DNA from: Conchocele bisecta
Lineage: Eukaryota > Mollusca > Bivalvia > Lucinida > Thyasiridae
DNA length: 64,000 nt
Reading direction: 5' to 3'
Assembly: GCA_029237695.1 (NCBI GenBank)
Contig: CM055271.1
Span: 37,320,462-37,384,461, forward strand
The translations under genes were made by a program, and so were the position numbers. Position 1 is the first letter of the stretch, and each line of letters starts with the position of its first letter. Below, in pieces: positions 43,405-55,600 of this stretch. The notes under the pieces are model-generated. The model was not told the origin of the DNA and made no database searches. It saw nothing but the letters and a program-made list of their open reading frames with translations.

Positions 43405-43865
43405 TTGCGGCTGTGATTGCAGAAACCCCTGTAGCTTGATAACGATGTATACAGTGGAACATCGGTATGTCGAACACCATGCAAACATATCGATGGTCTA
43501 GTAACATAAGGTCGTAAGTGCTATGCTTTAGCATAGCACTTACGACCTTATGTTACTATACCATCGATATGTGATCGTATTTTGATGTGTTTCATGGTAA
43601 TTTATGTTGTATGTTCATGATTGCAAAGCACGCAAATACGGTTTAGAATGGCCATACGTCTGATGTACAGTGAAACATCGCCAAATACCCTGTGTCCGGT
43701 TTAGAGATGTTTCACTGTATATTGCTTTCAGAAGCGTGACGGGTGTTTCATTGATGGAAGGATGAATAGTGCAGTTCCTGATCAGATAATGCGGATGCAT
43801 ATGCTGATTTGGATCTACACTGGTCGCAAAACCCAGAAGCCCCATTTCTCCAGTCTCAGCCACGA
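43405..43865. mobile_element. Family T copy with family N and K insertions
   Basis: Family T sequence (TGTAGCTTGATAACGATGTA) breaks near 43450 and resumes near 43717 with TATTGCTTTCAGAAGCGTGA. The gap holds the family N palindrome (43484-43572) and a family K unit (43663-43717). Confidence 0.65.
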
Positions 43866-43869
43866 TTGT

Positions 43870-44290
43870 TATTCAATTATAATATGCCATATGTGATAAT
43901 GTGGTATCTATTTTAGAGAATTATCTTACTTTGCCTCTGTCTATGTGTTTCATTTTCCGCATAAGCTAATATATTTATTTCTATCGACTTTAGACAACCA
44001 TTAATAATTAATAAAATATTTTTCATTGTTTTCATTTTTTCTTTTATTTTCTTTTTCAAGCTTCCATCAATCTGAAAATAAAACTCTAACCTAAGAAATG
44101 TGTATTTATGTTTGGATAATGTCACACGACTGCCTGCCATTACATGATGTTGGCAACCATACATGAATGTCTATTTCCAACTTTCTACCTCGTCTGCACG
44201 TTACTTGTAGTGAATAGTTAGCATTGCTCGGAACATTTGACACGGTTTTCGTAAAGCAATGTACATTTATAAGTCCAAATACTCTGTCTG
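43870..44290. other. AT-rich stretch, no feature seen
   Basis: I could match no repeat or exon-like sequence here. Confidence 0.4.
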
Positions 44291-44299
44291 TTGCTATGC

Positions 44300-44660
44300 A
44301 TGTGTATCTGGGTACCAGATAAGGTGCGTATTGGCGTATTTTATGCACTTATTTTAGCAGAATACGCATTGATTATCCAAAAAAGGGAGTACAAAATATT
44401 CACTGCAATATGAAAATACGCATTGATTTTCAAATTTAGTAGTGAAAATACTGTAATAAAGTTGAAAATTTACTTAGTTGAGCTGCAAAAAGCGTGTTTG
44501 CTTTTTGCTGCTCAAATAAGTGAGAATTTTTTTTTTTATCATGTGTTCCCTATTTAATAAGGAGGAAAATCAATAACGTATTTGTAAAAGTAAAATATGC
44601 ATTTAATTTGAAATCTGGGGGTGTAATGCTCTTTAGATACAAAACTTATCTGGAGCACTG
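44300..44660. mobile_element. Element related to family V (ACCAGATAAG end)
   Basis: ACCAGATAAGGTGCGTATTG at the left and AAAACTTATCTGGAGCACTG at the right form the ends. The centre is GAGCTGCAAAAAGCG…TTTTTGCTGCTC. A piece in inverted orientation lies at 53310-53545. Confidence 0.6.
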
Positions 44661-45594
44661 ATAACATATAATTACAAGCTGCATTATTTAATATTACTAA
44701 TATTGGCCAATGAGCATCAACAATCATTTAAAATTGTTTATGTCACTCAGTTACTGTCTACATGTGATTGTATAACCACACAATATGCGTTATTTCTACA
44801 CTGGCCATAAATGAGACACGCCGTGTGATTTTGTGACTTCGGACATTAGCGTAATTTCATGAAATCTGTTTACAAACTTCACAATATATTCCGTAAATGG
44901 CTTGAAAAGATGACAAAATGTTCAGTGTACATGCGGCTCTGAAAATGTTTTGACTTTATCAAATATATTAAATAAATTTTGTAAACGTATTTAATGAAAT
45001 TCCGGAGATGTCTGAAGGTACAAATTTACATGGCGTGTCTCAAATGTCATACCGTCCCTTTTCTCATTTGGTGGCTCATATTCACTCTTGGAGATAATAT
45101 TCTCTGAACATATTCTGAATAGCAGGTGCTCATGTCACATGTTCACAATCAAGCAGATTGGTTGGTCGAGAATGTACACAACTCTCAGCCATTCAATCTG
45201 TTTCATTGTTATCAACTTTTGAGATAACCATATACATGTACCCTATACATGTAGATGCGGGGTTAACGCAGCTACCGTCTGTTCCACGTTTTGCTGCCGA
45301 CGAACTTTTGGCCATTAAACACATTAAATCTAAAAAATATTTAAAATTAAGTACTTTTCCATCAATAACAAAAAAGATTTTCCTATGGGAATTTAACATG
45401 GGGGCTAAAAATATATATTTTTTTAAATATTTTTTTATTTGTCAACCGATTTTCAAAATCTAACTTGTTTTCTTAATTACATCATCTCGCCAGGTTTCGG
45501 AGTCAATTTCCAAATGTTTTCGTTTTTTTATCCTTTAGGAAATTGACTCCCCACGTTAAATTCCCATAGTAATTTTTAGTAGTAGTGTATATTA

Positions 45595-45835
45595 CATATG
45601 TGGCTGCGACTGGAGACATGGAGCTTATGTGTTTTGCGAGCAGTGTAGACCCAGATCAGCCTGTGCATCCGCAGTCTGATCAGGATCTGCACTGTTCGCC
45701 GTTCCATCATTGAAACACATGTCATGCTTCTAACGAGTTATATAGATCGTTATCAGGACAAGTTCATCACGAGCTACACTGGTTACAAATCCCATTGCAT
45801 AAGCACAGCTTCTCCAGTCACGGTCTCATAATAGC
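45595..45835. mobile_element. Family T foldback element
   Basis: ATATGTGGCTGCGACTGGAG and CTCCAGTCACGGTCTCAT form the ends, and GATCAGGATCTGCACTGTTC is inside. Confidence 0.65.
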
Positions 45836-45915
45836 GTCACTGTAACTTACTGAGATCAACGTCTTAACATTTCATTGTTTTTAAACGAAGTTGTATTCTG
45901 TGAATGTTACCGTCA

Positions 45916-46190
45916 TGATATAGAGAATAGTAGGTTAGTGCCGTGAATGGTAAAAATATCTGGCCAGGCTTAGGAAATGGGCGAGGCTCTGTCGAGCACA
46001 TCCAGTTTCCGTGCCGCGCCAGATATATTTTCCCATTCCCGGCACTAACCTACTATTCTATTTACTAGTATCCCGTCAACACCTACAAATAGCTTTAAAA
46101 TGTAAAAATAACCCCAGCCGCATCGTTAAAATCGGAGAATTGACTAAATGTTTCACGGCACATACGCACTGTGTTGACGGGATAAAAGTT
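45916..46190. mobile_element. Family L foldback MITE
   Basis: TATAGAGAATAGTAGGTTAG opens the element and the family hairpins follow. The second hairpin is shortened. Confidence 0.7.
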
Positions 46191-46194
46191 AATC

Positions 46195-46990
46195 TTCACA
46201 TTCTTTTAAAAAATCCTTCTTTTAGTTACAATATACAATTTATTAAATTTAATTGATAAATAGAAAAGAAATATAACCAGCTGTTGTTTTGTGTTATTCG
46301 TTCAACAGTGCCAAGGCACTCATACAACAAGAGCAATCGAGTAGAGGCTCACGGATACCCCCAGCCGCCTGGACCAACAAAACCTATCTTACAGACAGAC
46401 GGACAAACAGACGGAAATATGAAAACTATATAAATATGGGTATTTCAATATACAACAAAGTTTGTGTGTAAACAATGGTGTGTTGTTGTTTTATATTGTG
46501 TCTTATTTCTCACGAAAAAAACATGGTTTGACAGCACTTGAGAATCATTTCCATTGGAAATGATTCGAAAGTGTTGTAAACCCATGTTATTAATGAAGAA
46601 AACTTGAAAATAATAAAGCAGACAAAATAATTTAACTAGAAAATGTGGTCTGTCGACGAACATAGGGCCCGGCCCCTACAGGTGATTTGCTAAACTCCTT
46701 CAAACACTTCCAAAAAACGGACAGACAGAGGGAAACATAAAGGGCACCGCCGATATTGCCCTAATAATGCATTGTAAGGGTTAACAGAGTTACAAGTCTG
46801 TTGGAGACGTTTTCTAACATACAACAAACCAAATATTTCCAAACAACCACAGACTAAAACATGTTAGACAAAATGTCACTTACACTGCCAAATGTGTGTA
46901 TGTACAAAAAACAACAACAATGGAAGCATACCTCTTAAACATCTTTTATTTAAAAAAATACAATTACACATGTAGTTATAAACAACTGTA
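46195..46990. other. Mostly unique sequence
   Basis: A short inverted pair, AATCATTTCCATTGGAAATGATT, lies near 46541-46564. An acceptor-like TTCAACAG with a 60-codon frame at 46309 lacks a convincing donor or family match. Confidence 0.4.
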
Positions 46991-47035
46991 AATATGTAGT
47001 TAACAAAATAAATATAAATTAGTCACAGAGTCCTG

Positions 47036-47350
47036 TGGCCGTTTCACTAAACTTTGAATGACTAAAATGTTCGTAAGTGCAAAATTAACAATTTTTTCTT
47101 GTAAACAATTATTGGATTTACATTTATTGAGCATAGGCTGCATATGCAGCCTATGCTCTATAAATGTAAATCCATCAATTGAAACTTCCAGACGATCCAA
47201 AATTTGTACTTACAAACATTTTAGTTGCTTTTCTCTATTTTAGTCATTTTAGTCCTCAATAAATGTAAATCCATCAATTGAAATTTCCAGACGATCAAAA
47301 ATGTGTACTTACAAACATTTTAGTCATACAAAGTTTAGTGAAATGGGCCC
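47036..47350. mobile_element. Family A palindromic MITE with a duplicated right arm
   Basis: CTG flanks both sides (47033-47035 and 47351-47353). The right-arm block AATGTAAATCCATCAATTGA is repeated, as in mirror image at 36632-36945. Confidence 0.82.
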
Positions 47351-47499
47351 CTGATATAAAGCACTGATCATGTATGATATGTATAACTTCATAATCTCAT
47401 TGCCACAGCCCGCATGTCAAGCCTGACCAACAGGTTAATACACTAAAACAAGAGAGACAAAGGTTGCAATAAAGGGATGGTTGGTAAGCAAGGAGAGAG

Positions 47500-47870
47500 T
47501 TTGTTTGTTTATTGGTGTTTAACGGCCTATCAACAGCTATGGTCATTTAAGGCCGGGCCAATGGGTTCGATCCCGTATTTAACCTGCTACAATGGGGGAA
47601 ATCCCAAAATCAGAACGGAATATTTACATAAAAGAAATATATATTCAGCCCTGAAATTAGAATAACCTGACCTGGTGCCAGGTTCATACCACACCAAAGC
47701 CACTTGGCTCCTTCCCCTAAAAGTAATAGGATTACGATTAACCATATTACTCATATAAGGGGGTATAACCAAATTCAACTCTCACATACAAGAAAGCCAA
47801 TGACGTACATGAGGACCAAACCAAATCTCGGGTCGGGATTCCGATAAGGATGAATCCTAACAATAATGCC
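47500..47870 (-). mobile_element. SINE family C copy
   Basis: It begins GTTTATTGGTGTTTAACGGC and carries GGGTTCGATCCCGTATTTA. It ends GGGTCGGGATTCCGATAAGG. Confidence 0.7.
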
Positions 47871-48290
47871 AATGGTTGAAATAAAGTAAACAAATATTGT
47901 TACCAAAATATTTGAAAATCGATACGATTCTTCCCTGTTAATTGATATACATGTATACAGTATTTTGTAAGACATGTTACGTCACCATCGAGTTATTTAT
48001 TATGAGGAAAATGATAAAGAATGTAAAAAATAAAAGAATTGGCCATCACATGCAGATAAATTATCAAAATTCTTACTTAAAATTTGGCTAAGATGCCTTC
48101 AGTAACATTTGAGTTATTACATAGAGAAGTTCTGCCTGCCCGACTGTACAAGCTGAATACTCATTTATTTTCAAATCTGCAGAAAATATAAATTAATCAT
48201 GCATGCTGGACACACAGACCATGATTGTGATCACTATATTGCCATTTCCGTATTAACCCTTTCCACAGACACCACAGACCTCTATAGAGA
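47870..48290. other. AT-rich stretch, no feature seen
   Basis: No repeat, exon or RNA gene was recognised. Confidence 0.4.
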
Positions 48291-48812
48291 CAATGTTTGC
48301 AAACAATGCAGATCCAGATGAGCCGGCTCGTAACGAGCCGTCTCATCAGGATCTCCACTGTTTGTTAATAATTTTAAACGTCGTACAGATTACCCTTTTA
48401 GAAGAATGGGATAATTTGAATGAACAAAATTAATGAAATAGCGTGAAACATTGGCATGGAACATCCTATTAAGTTACTTGGTGTTGAAAGGGTTAAAGTG
48501 GAATCATAAACAAATGTGACCTACAATGATAAAGGGGGGTTATTCAGATTTTAACGTTGTAGTTCCAAAACAACTAGCACACACAAGGACTCCATAACAG
48601 ATCTGAGGTGTTTGTTAGATGTAACGCGAGTCCAATATGCAAACAGTGTAGGTCCTGATCAGACTGTGCAGCTGCACAGTCTGATCTGGACCTGCACTGG
48701 ACGCCAACTCACTAAACCCCCTTTCTCATAAAGAGCCATAATTCACAATCACAGATAAATTTTAGCTGCATATAAAACATACAAAATATCACCGGGCGCA
48801 GGAGCCAAACTG

Positions 48813-49053
48813 GGGCCCGTTTCACTAAACTTCTTACGACTAAAATGTTCGTAAGTGCAAATTTAAGATCGCCTGGAAATTTCAATTTATGGATTTACAT
48901 TTATTGAGCATAGGCTGCATATGCAGCCTATGCTCAATAAATGTAAATTCAATAATTGTTTACAAGAAAACATTGTTAATGTGAAATTTACAGACTATCA
49001 TAATTTTGCACTTACAAACATTTTAGTCGTAAGAAGTTTAGTGAAACGGGCCC
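48813..49053. mobile_element. Family A palindromic MITE
   Basis: Arms GGGCCCGTTTCACTAAAC and GTTTAGTGAAACGGGCCC with intact centre. The flanks are CTG and CAG. Confidence 0.85.
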
Positions 49054-49194
49054 CAGGTATCTAACGCAACTCCTAGTTCTTGCTTTAACATGTGACGTAC
49101 CCATGCAAGGCGATACCCGTGTCGTTACCCACCCACAACAAGAAATCAGTAACACTGATGAGAGATGTACGCATCGACAACCTTAAAGGAGCAT

Positions 49195-49445
49195 ATATCA
49201 GGATTTTTTTGAAAAAATACTATAAAAAATAAAAACATGTTTTCATCATGGCCCTGTGTAAAGTGGTTTAATTGAAGATATATGAGGATACTAGGATACT
49301 GGGTTGTTTTTATTTTCACCCATATACATACACGTAAAAAATCTGATACTTATGTACCGATATCGGTGAAACAACCCAGCAGTCCTAGTATCGTCATATA
49401 TCTTCAATTAAATCACTTTGCATAGGGCCATGATGAAAACACGTT
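49195..49445. mobile_element. Family S foldback
   Basis: CATCATGGCCCTGTGTAAAG pairs with CTTTGCATAGGGCCATGATG, and ATTGAAGATATATGA pairs with TCATATATCTTCAAT. The loop contains CCGATATCGGTGAA, also found at 33990. Confidence 0.75.
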
Positions 49446-49528
49446 GTACATCAGTCATGACTAGCTCATGTTTCGACTGATCGGCAGCGCATAACCCATG
49501 ATCTGTGTCTACAAGGGCTGTATATCCA

Positions 49529-49603
49529 TCACTGTGCCACTCTGTTGGCTGGGTCTGGTGGCTTGAAGTTCACTCGCAAATACTCGCGGGAGTTAATGTC
49601 CGC
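49529..49603 (-). CDS. ENDOV: ENDOV exon 8 (C-terminus and stop)
   Basis: The exon reads ADINSREYLRVNFKPPDPAN and RVAQ, then TGA. It matches the family C-terminus ADI-SRE-R. The acceptor is TTGTTTCAG. Family L MITE sequence lies about 60 bases further upstream on the plus-strand map. Confidence 0.92.
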   Translation of the reverse strand, partial: ADINSREYLRVNFKPPDPANRVAQ

Positions 49604-52600
49604 CTGAAACAAAGACACGGAGATAACAGAGCACAATACCATGGAAAACCACCACTATCATTTATCCAGTCAACACAGTGTGTATGTGCCGTGAAACATT
49701 TCTGATATCCTGTCAATACGACCTAATCACTGCGTATGAATATGTGCAGTGACTGGGGTTATTTTTTTGCATTTTAAAGCCATTTGTAGGTGTTGATGGG
49801 ATAAATAGAATACATGTAGTAGGTTAGTGCCGTGAATGGGAAAAATATCTGGCGCGTGTGATCTTATTTTTATGGGTTTCTTGGTCATTTATCTCAGCTG
49901 ACAATACCTGTTCATGATCGCAAAGCAAAAACACACATGTATATGAATAGTCATATGCCTAATTTACAGCGAAACCTCTCTAAACCGGACACCGTAGGAG
50001 GTCCCCATGGTGTCCGATTTAGAGAGGTTTCACTGTACATCAAAAGATACAGGTGCATTGGGCAGCATTAGTTAGTAGGAAAACTAACCCTAAATATTTG
50101 GACACTATTTGTTTTATTACATGTATTGTGGTTTCCCAAAACAAGTTGAATCCAAATATATTGCTATTGCAATAAACCAGTACACTAACAACAATACTAA
50201 CAAAAACATGGGGACACTCATTGTTGTGGCAAACCAGGGGCCCGTTTCACTAAACTTTGTACGACTAAAATGTTTGTACGTGCAAATTTAGGATCGTCTG
50301 CAAATTTCAATTCATGGCTTTACATTTATTGAGCATAGGCTGCATATGCAGCCTATGCTCAATAAATGTAAATCCAATAATTGTTTACAAGAAAACAATG
50401 TTAATGTGAAATTTACTGACTATCATAATGTCGCACTTACGAACATTTTAGTCGTACGAAGTTTAGTGAAACGGGCCCTTGATATATATGTAAGACTAAA
50501 ATCGGGGGTCAGTCTCAGAACAGGGGCTAATCCCGGAATGGGGGCCGAAAACGTGACATCAATCCCAGAACGGGGGCCAATCTGAAAATGGCCGGAAAGT
50601 TGCACTCATGGGACAGTTACAAGATACGACAGTCATGGAAACAGGAAAGGCATACTCTTAATTCGCTTCATTGCTAAACACTTCACGGTAGGTAATGTAC
50701 GTTTGGCCTGGATGACAACCCTGACATCTTCACTAGTTGCCGCCATTTTTTATCTGGATTCATACGGCCAGGGCGTGACATTACGTCACTAACTTTGACG
50801 TCATTCAGGCTTGAAATCAAAACGGAACATGCAGAATTGGCCCCCATTCTGGGAGAAATTGACCCCCATTGTGGGATTTGTCCCCCGTTCTGGGGCTGAT
50901 CCCCAATCCGAGTCTTACATTTTTCAGTTTTCTAGAATAAATTGTGTCCCAATATGTAGGGTTATTACGATGTTTGTACATGTAGTTTGTTTTGTAACCA
51001 ATGACTTACCAATCTGACAGGTTCTGGTACCCGGTATTTACAGCAGCTGTGTACCAGTCTGACCGCAGTATCCATGGAAACCTTGTGGCCCGGCGACACG
51101 TACACAGGATTCTTAGCGGAGTTACAACTCCGTAGGGCCTACAATATGAGCAAGGGCAATTCTATGGGAATTTAACATGGGGGAAAAAGAGGTAAAGGAG
51201 TGTCAAAAAATGAAAGATTTTGGAAATTAGAAAACAAAAATTAAATTTTGAAAATCGGTCCAGGATTACTGAAATTCTAAAAAATGTCCCCATGTTAAAT
51301 CCCCACATTAAATCTATGGCGATTTAACATGGGGAAATTGTTTTTTTCGCAATAAAACCAATATTTGTCCAAATTTCACGAAATAAAAAGGCTCATTCTT
51401 AAATTTTCCTTGTTTTTGAATTGTTTATATGGCCGTAAAATTTGGGCAGCTTTCGTGAAACAGACTATAACGCTATATCCCTCATGCCTATTGGCGAAGG
51501 GATAACAAGAGTAAACTCTGAACAAAAGCACAGATGCTACTCAGGGCTCCAGATAAGAAATTAATAATTGAGTATTGTCATTTCTGAGGAAAATGGGTAT
51601 TTCAAAATTTTAATTGGGTAAAATAAAATCACACTACTGTCTACACATCAACAGACAGCAATTATTGAATAGTTTGCTTCAAAATGAAAACATGTCTTGG
51701 CATTTCATTACAATTGTATCCTTGGAGACAATTCTAATGAAATACCAAGATGTATTTTCATGGAAAATACGAAAAATATGCTATATTTGTGGTCTGTTTA
51801 TTGTTTTCTGCAGCCTGATAAAGGTACAATAAAATTTGTATTGCTTTTCGATACTCGCTACTTCTGATTTCAATTGGGTTTTTTGGCCATTTTAATTGGG
51901 TATTTAAGCAAATACGCAGCTTATCTGCAGCTCTGACTACTATACATGTAGTGTGCCATAAGCGAAACATACCATTCCTAAGATCCTGCCAGAGTTTCCC
52001 TGGAGCAGGAACGTGTCCCCTCCCTTGGTTAAACCCTCAATCTGTAAAAAGACATAAACGTCACACAACCTCTGTACGATACCAGTAGCCGATTTCACCA
52101 AAATTGCAAAGTATACTTATCTTGCTAAGTACACTTTGAGGGAGATTTTTTTCTCAATCTAACGATAAATGCATTATCACAGCCATTGTGGCTGTGATAC
52201 AAATGTAAAGTAATAAATTCAGAAAAATAATTCTGCATAATTATCCGTCAACATATATGCAGTCGTTACTTCTATATGAACTAATGCATTTCGGGAAAAC
52301 TAAATTAGTATTCCCTCACAGTATACTTAGCTAGATAAGTATGCATATAAATTTTGGTGAAATAAGCTAGAGCTACATGTACAGATAAGTTTTATATCTA
52401 AAGAATTTCACCAAAAGTATACCCCCAGACTTCAAATGCAATGCATACTTCACCTTTGCAAATGTATTATTGATGTTATTTCCTTATTAAATACGGAACA
52501 AATGATAAAACATAAAACAAATTTAATAAGAGTGTGCCGCAAAAATATGCCTGTCGAAGATGAGCCAGACAGCGAATAGTTGCAGAAATGTGAAGCTGTC

Positions 52601-55600
52601 ACCAAGGCAAGAAACATTAATGAGAATTTGAAAATCTATAGCATTATTTCTTCCTCTTGTTGTGATAAACAGGTATACTAATTTAGCTAGAGATGTGTAA
52701 AGTAGAAATTATACAGAATTGGATACAAAAATGTAGAAAAAATGGCTATAAAGTTAAAAAGATGATATTTTTGTAAAAAAAACAACATTTTCGCATAAAA
52801 ACACAAAGGTGCACATCTTCAATATATGTAGAAGACATGTGTATAGTTTCAGATCGATTGACTGAACGGTTTCCGAGGAGTTGTGTACACAAACTATATA
52901 CCCTATATAGAATTGTATGCAAAAATTGTATGCAAAAAATGGCTATTAAGTTAAAAGGTGATATTTTTGTTAACAAATATTTTTTCAGCATAAAAACACC
53001 AAAATGCACATCTTTAATACGGTATGTATAGTTTCGGATCAATTGACTTAACGGTTTCACAGGAGTTGTGTACACAAACTCTGTACCCTATATAGATTTG
53101 TATACAAACATGTAGAAAATATGGCTATTTAAAGTTAAAAAGGTGATATTTTTCGGCATAAAAACACCAAGGTGCACATCTTCAATATGTGTAGAAGACG
53201 TGTGTATAGTTTCAGATCGATTGACTGAACGATTTCAGAGGAGTTGTGTACACAAACTATGCAGTTTTTCTGTCCGCCGCCCGCCCCGCGGTATAACATA
53301 ATACGTATCGGTTTTTTAAAACAGTTGTGTACAAATCACTTATTTGAGCTGGAAAAAGTAAACACAGCAGCTCAAATTTTTAAAGTAAATTTTCAACTTT
53401 ATTATAGTATTTTCTCTACTCAGTTTGAAAATCAATGCATATTTTCACATTGCTATGAGTATTTTGTACTCCCACTTTTGATAATCAATGTTTATTCTGC
53501 TAAAATCAGGGCGTAAAATACGCCAATATGCACCTTATCTGGAGATCTGTAGCCAATTTCACCAACATTGCAAAGTATACTTTCCTAGGAAAGTAAACTT
53601 TGGGGGAGTAATCATTTATTTTTCCTGAAATGCATTATTTCTTATAAAACTAACAACTGCATATATTTGCTGATTAAAAGTATGCAGAATTATTATACTG
53701 AATTTATTACACTATCACAGCCAAAATGGCTGTGATAATGTAATAAATTAAGTTTAATAAAAATTAATAATAAAATTTATCATAAAATTTAAAATTTCTC
53801 CCTCAAAGTAAACTTTGCTAGAAAAGCATACTTTGCAATGTTGGTGAAATACATGTAGACTACTGGAGATTAGCAAGTTTCTATGATTATCAATTTATCA
53901 GGCACTGCTAGAAACATTTCAGCAGCACCATAACATTCAGTACCCTTTTTAAGTGGTGCTCGTCCTTCTCCAGCCCGTCGACTTGAAACAACTTCTTCGC
54001 GACACCAATACAGGCCATGTCCAGACTGACCCCGAGGTGACACGCGGACCCAAATCCTGAAATCAGAAAAATGAAGTGTTTCTTCTTTACATTTTTTATT
54101 TCAATTGATTGATTGGTGTTTAACGGCATATCAACAGCTAAGGTCATTAAGGCTGGGCCAACGGGTTCGATCCCGTATTTAACCTGCTGCATTGGGGGGA
54201 AGATCCCAAAATCAAAACGGAATATTTACATCAAAAAGAAATATATTCAGCCCTGAAATAAGAATACCCTGACCTGTAGCCTATTTCATCAACATTGCAA
54301 AGTATACTTTGAGGGAGTAATCATTTTTTTTTCCTGAAATGCATTATTTCATATAGAACTAACAAATGCATGTATTTCATGATTAAAAGTATGCAGAATT
54401 ATTATACTGAATTTATTACATTATCACAGCCATTAAATGGCTGTGATAATGTAATAAATTCAGTATAATAAAAATTAATAAATTTTTCAAAAAATTGAAA
54501 ATTTCTCCCTCAAAGTATAGTTTGCTACCAAAGTATACTTTGCAATGTTGATGAAACAGGCTACTGGTGCCAGCTCCATACCACACCAAAGCCACTTTAT
54601 CCCTTCCCATAAAAATATTAAGATTACGAATAATCGTAATACTCACATAAGAGATAAAACCAGATTCAAATGATGCATTTGTTTCAACTGACTTATTGAG
54701 AGGTGACTGCCGATAGTATGTGACCATTAGCGGACAGGGATTTTTTCTGAAGTATTTATAGCCAGTATTTGACTGTTATCAATGGCAAATAGTATCCTGG
54801 GAGACAGATTACCACGACGAGTTATACTTTCGGTCAATTCCGATGACTTATCTACTGTAACTTATTATAAGGATTGATCATGTCCAGCCGTGTGCAAACG
54901 CTTGCTGTGGCCCGAGGGAACTGTTTGAACCCCAAGGCCGCAGGCCGCGGGTTCAAACAGTTCCCGAGGGCCACAGCAAACGTTTGCACACGGCTGGACT
55001 GATCAAACGTTATTGTTACATTTCCAACAAAAAACTGATGTAATTTGAGCATTATATTCAGTATTTTCAGTGCTTTTATAAATCGTCCCATTCACGTAGA
55101 TAATTTTCGGTATTCATGTTCCGGGGCCGCGTCATGAACGTCATGAAGTAGTGACGTCATGAAGGCACTTCCATTACACGCGGCCCCGGAATGAGCATTG
55201 CCTAAAGCCATGTGCAAACAGCACACGCTATTTGTGCAAATGTGTGCAAACAACGGAAACCATGTAACAATGTTGAATAACATTGTTTCAAGTAAATAGT
55301 ATCGGTATACATGTACTTTTTTGTTTTTTGTCCCAAATTTAAGTGAACTTTCCCAAGCAATTCCAAGGGTATGGGTCATGTTTCACCAAATGGCAACAAA
55401 ACCCCCCGGCAATGATGGAAATGTATGAGTAATCCGTAAATGACTTCGAAAGATGACGAAATTTTCATAGCAAATGCGGAATACTATTCCGCATTTGCTA
55501 TGAATATTTCGCCATCTTTCGACACCAATTTCAGAAAATATCACATTTTCTGTAAATACAAAAGTACATGTATAGTGAGAGCTATTACGGCACATAACCC

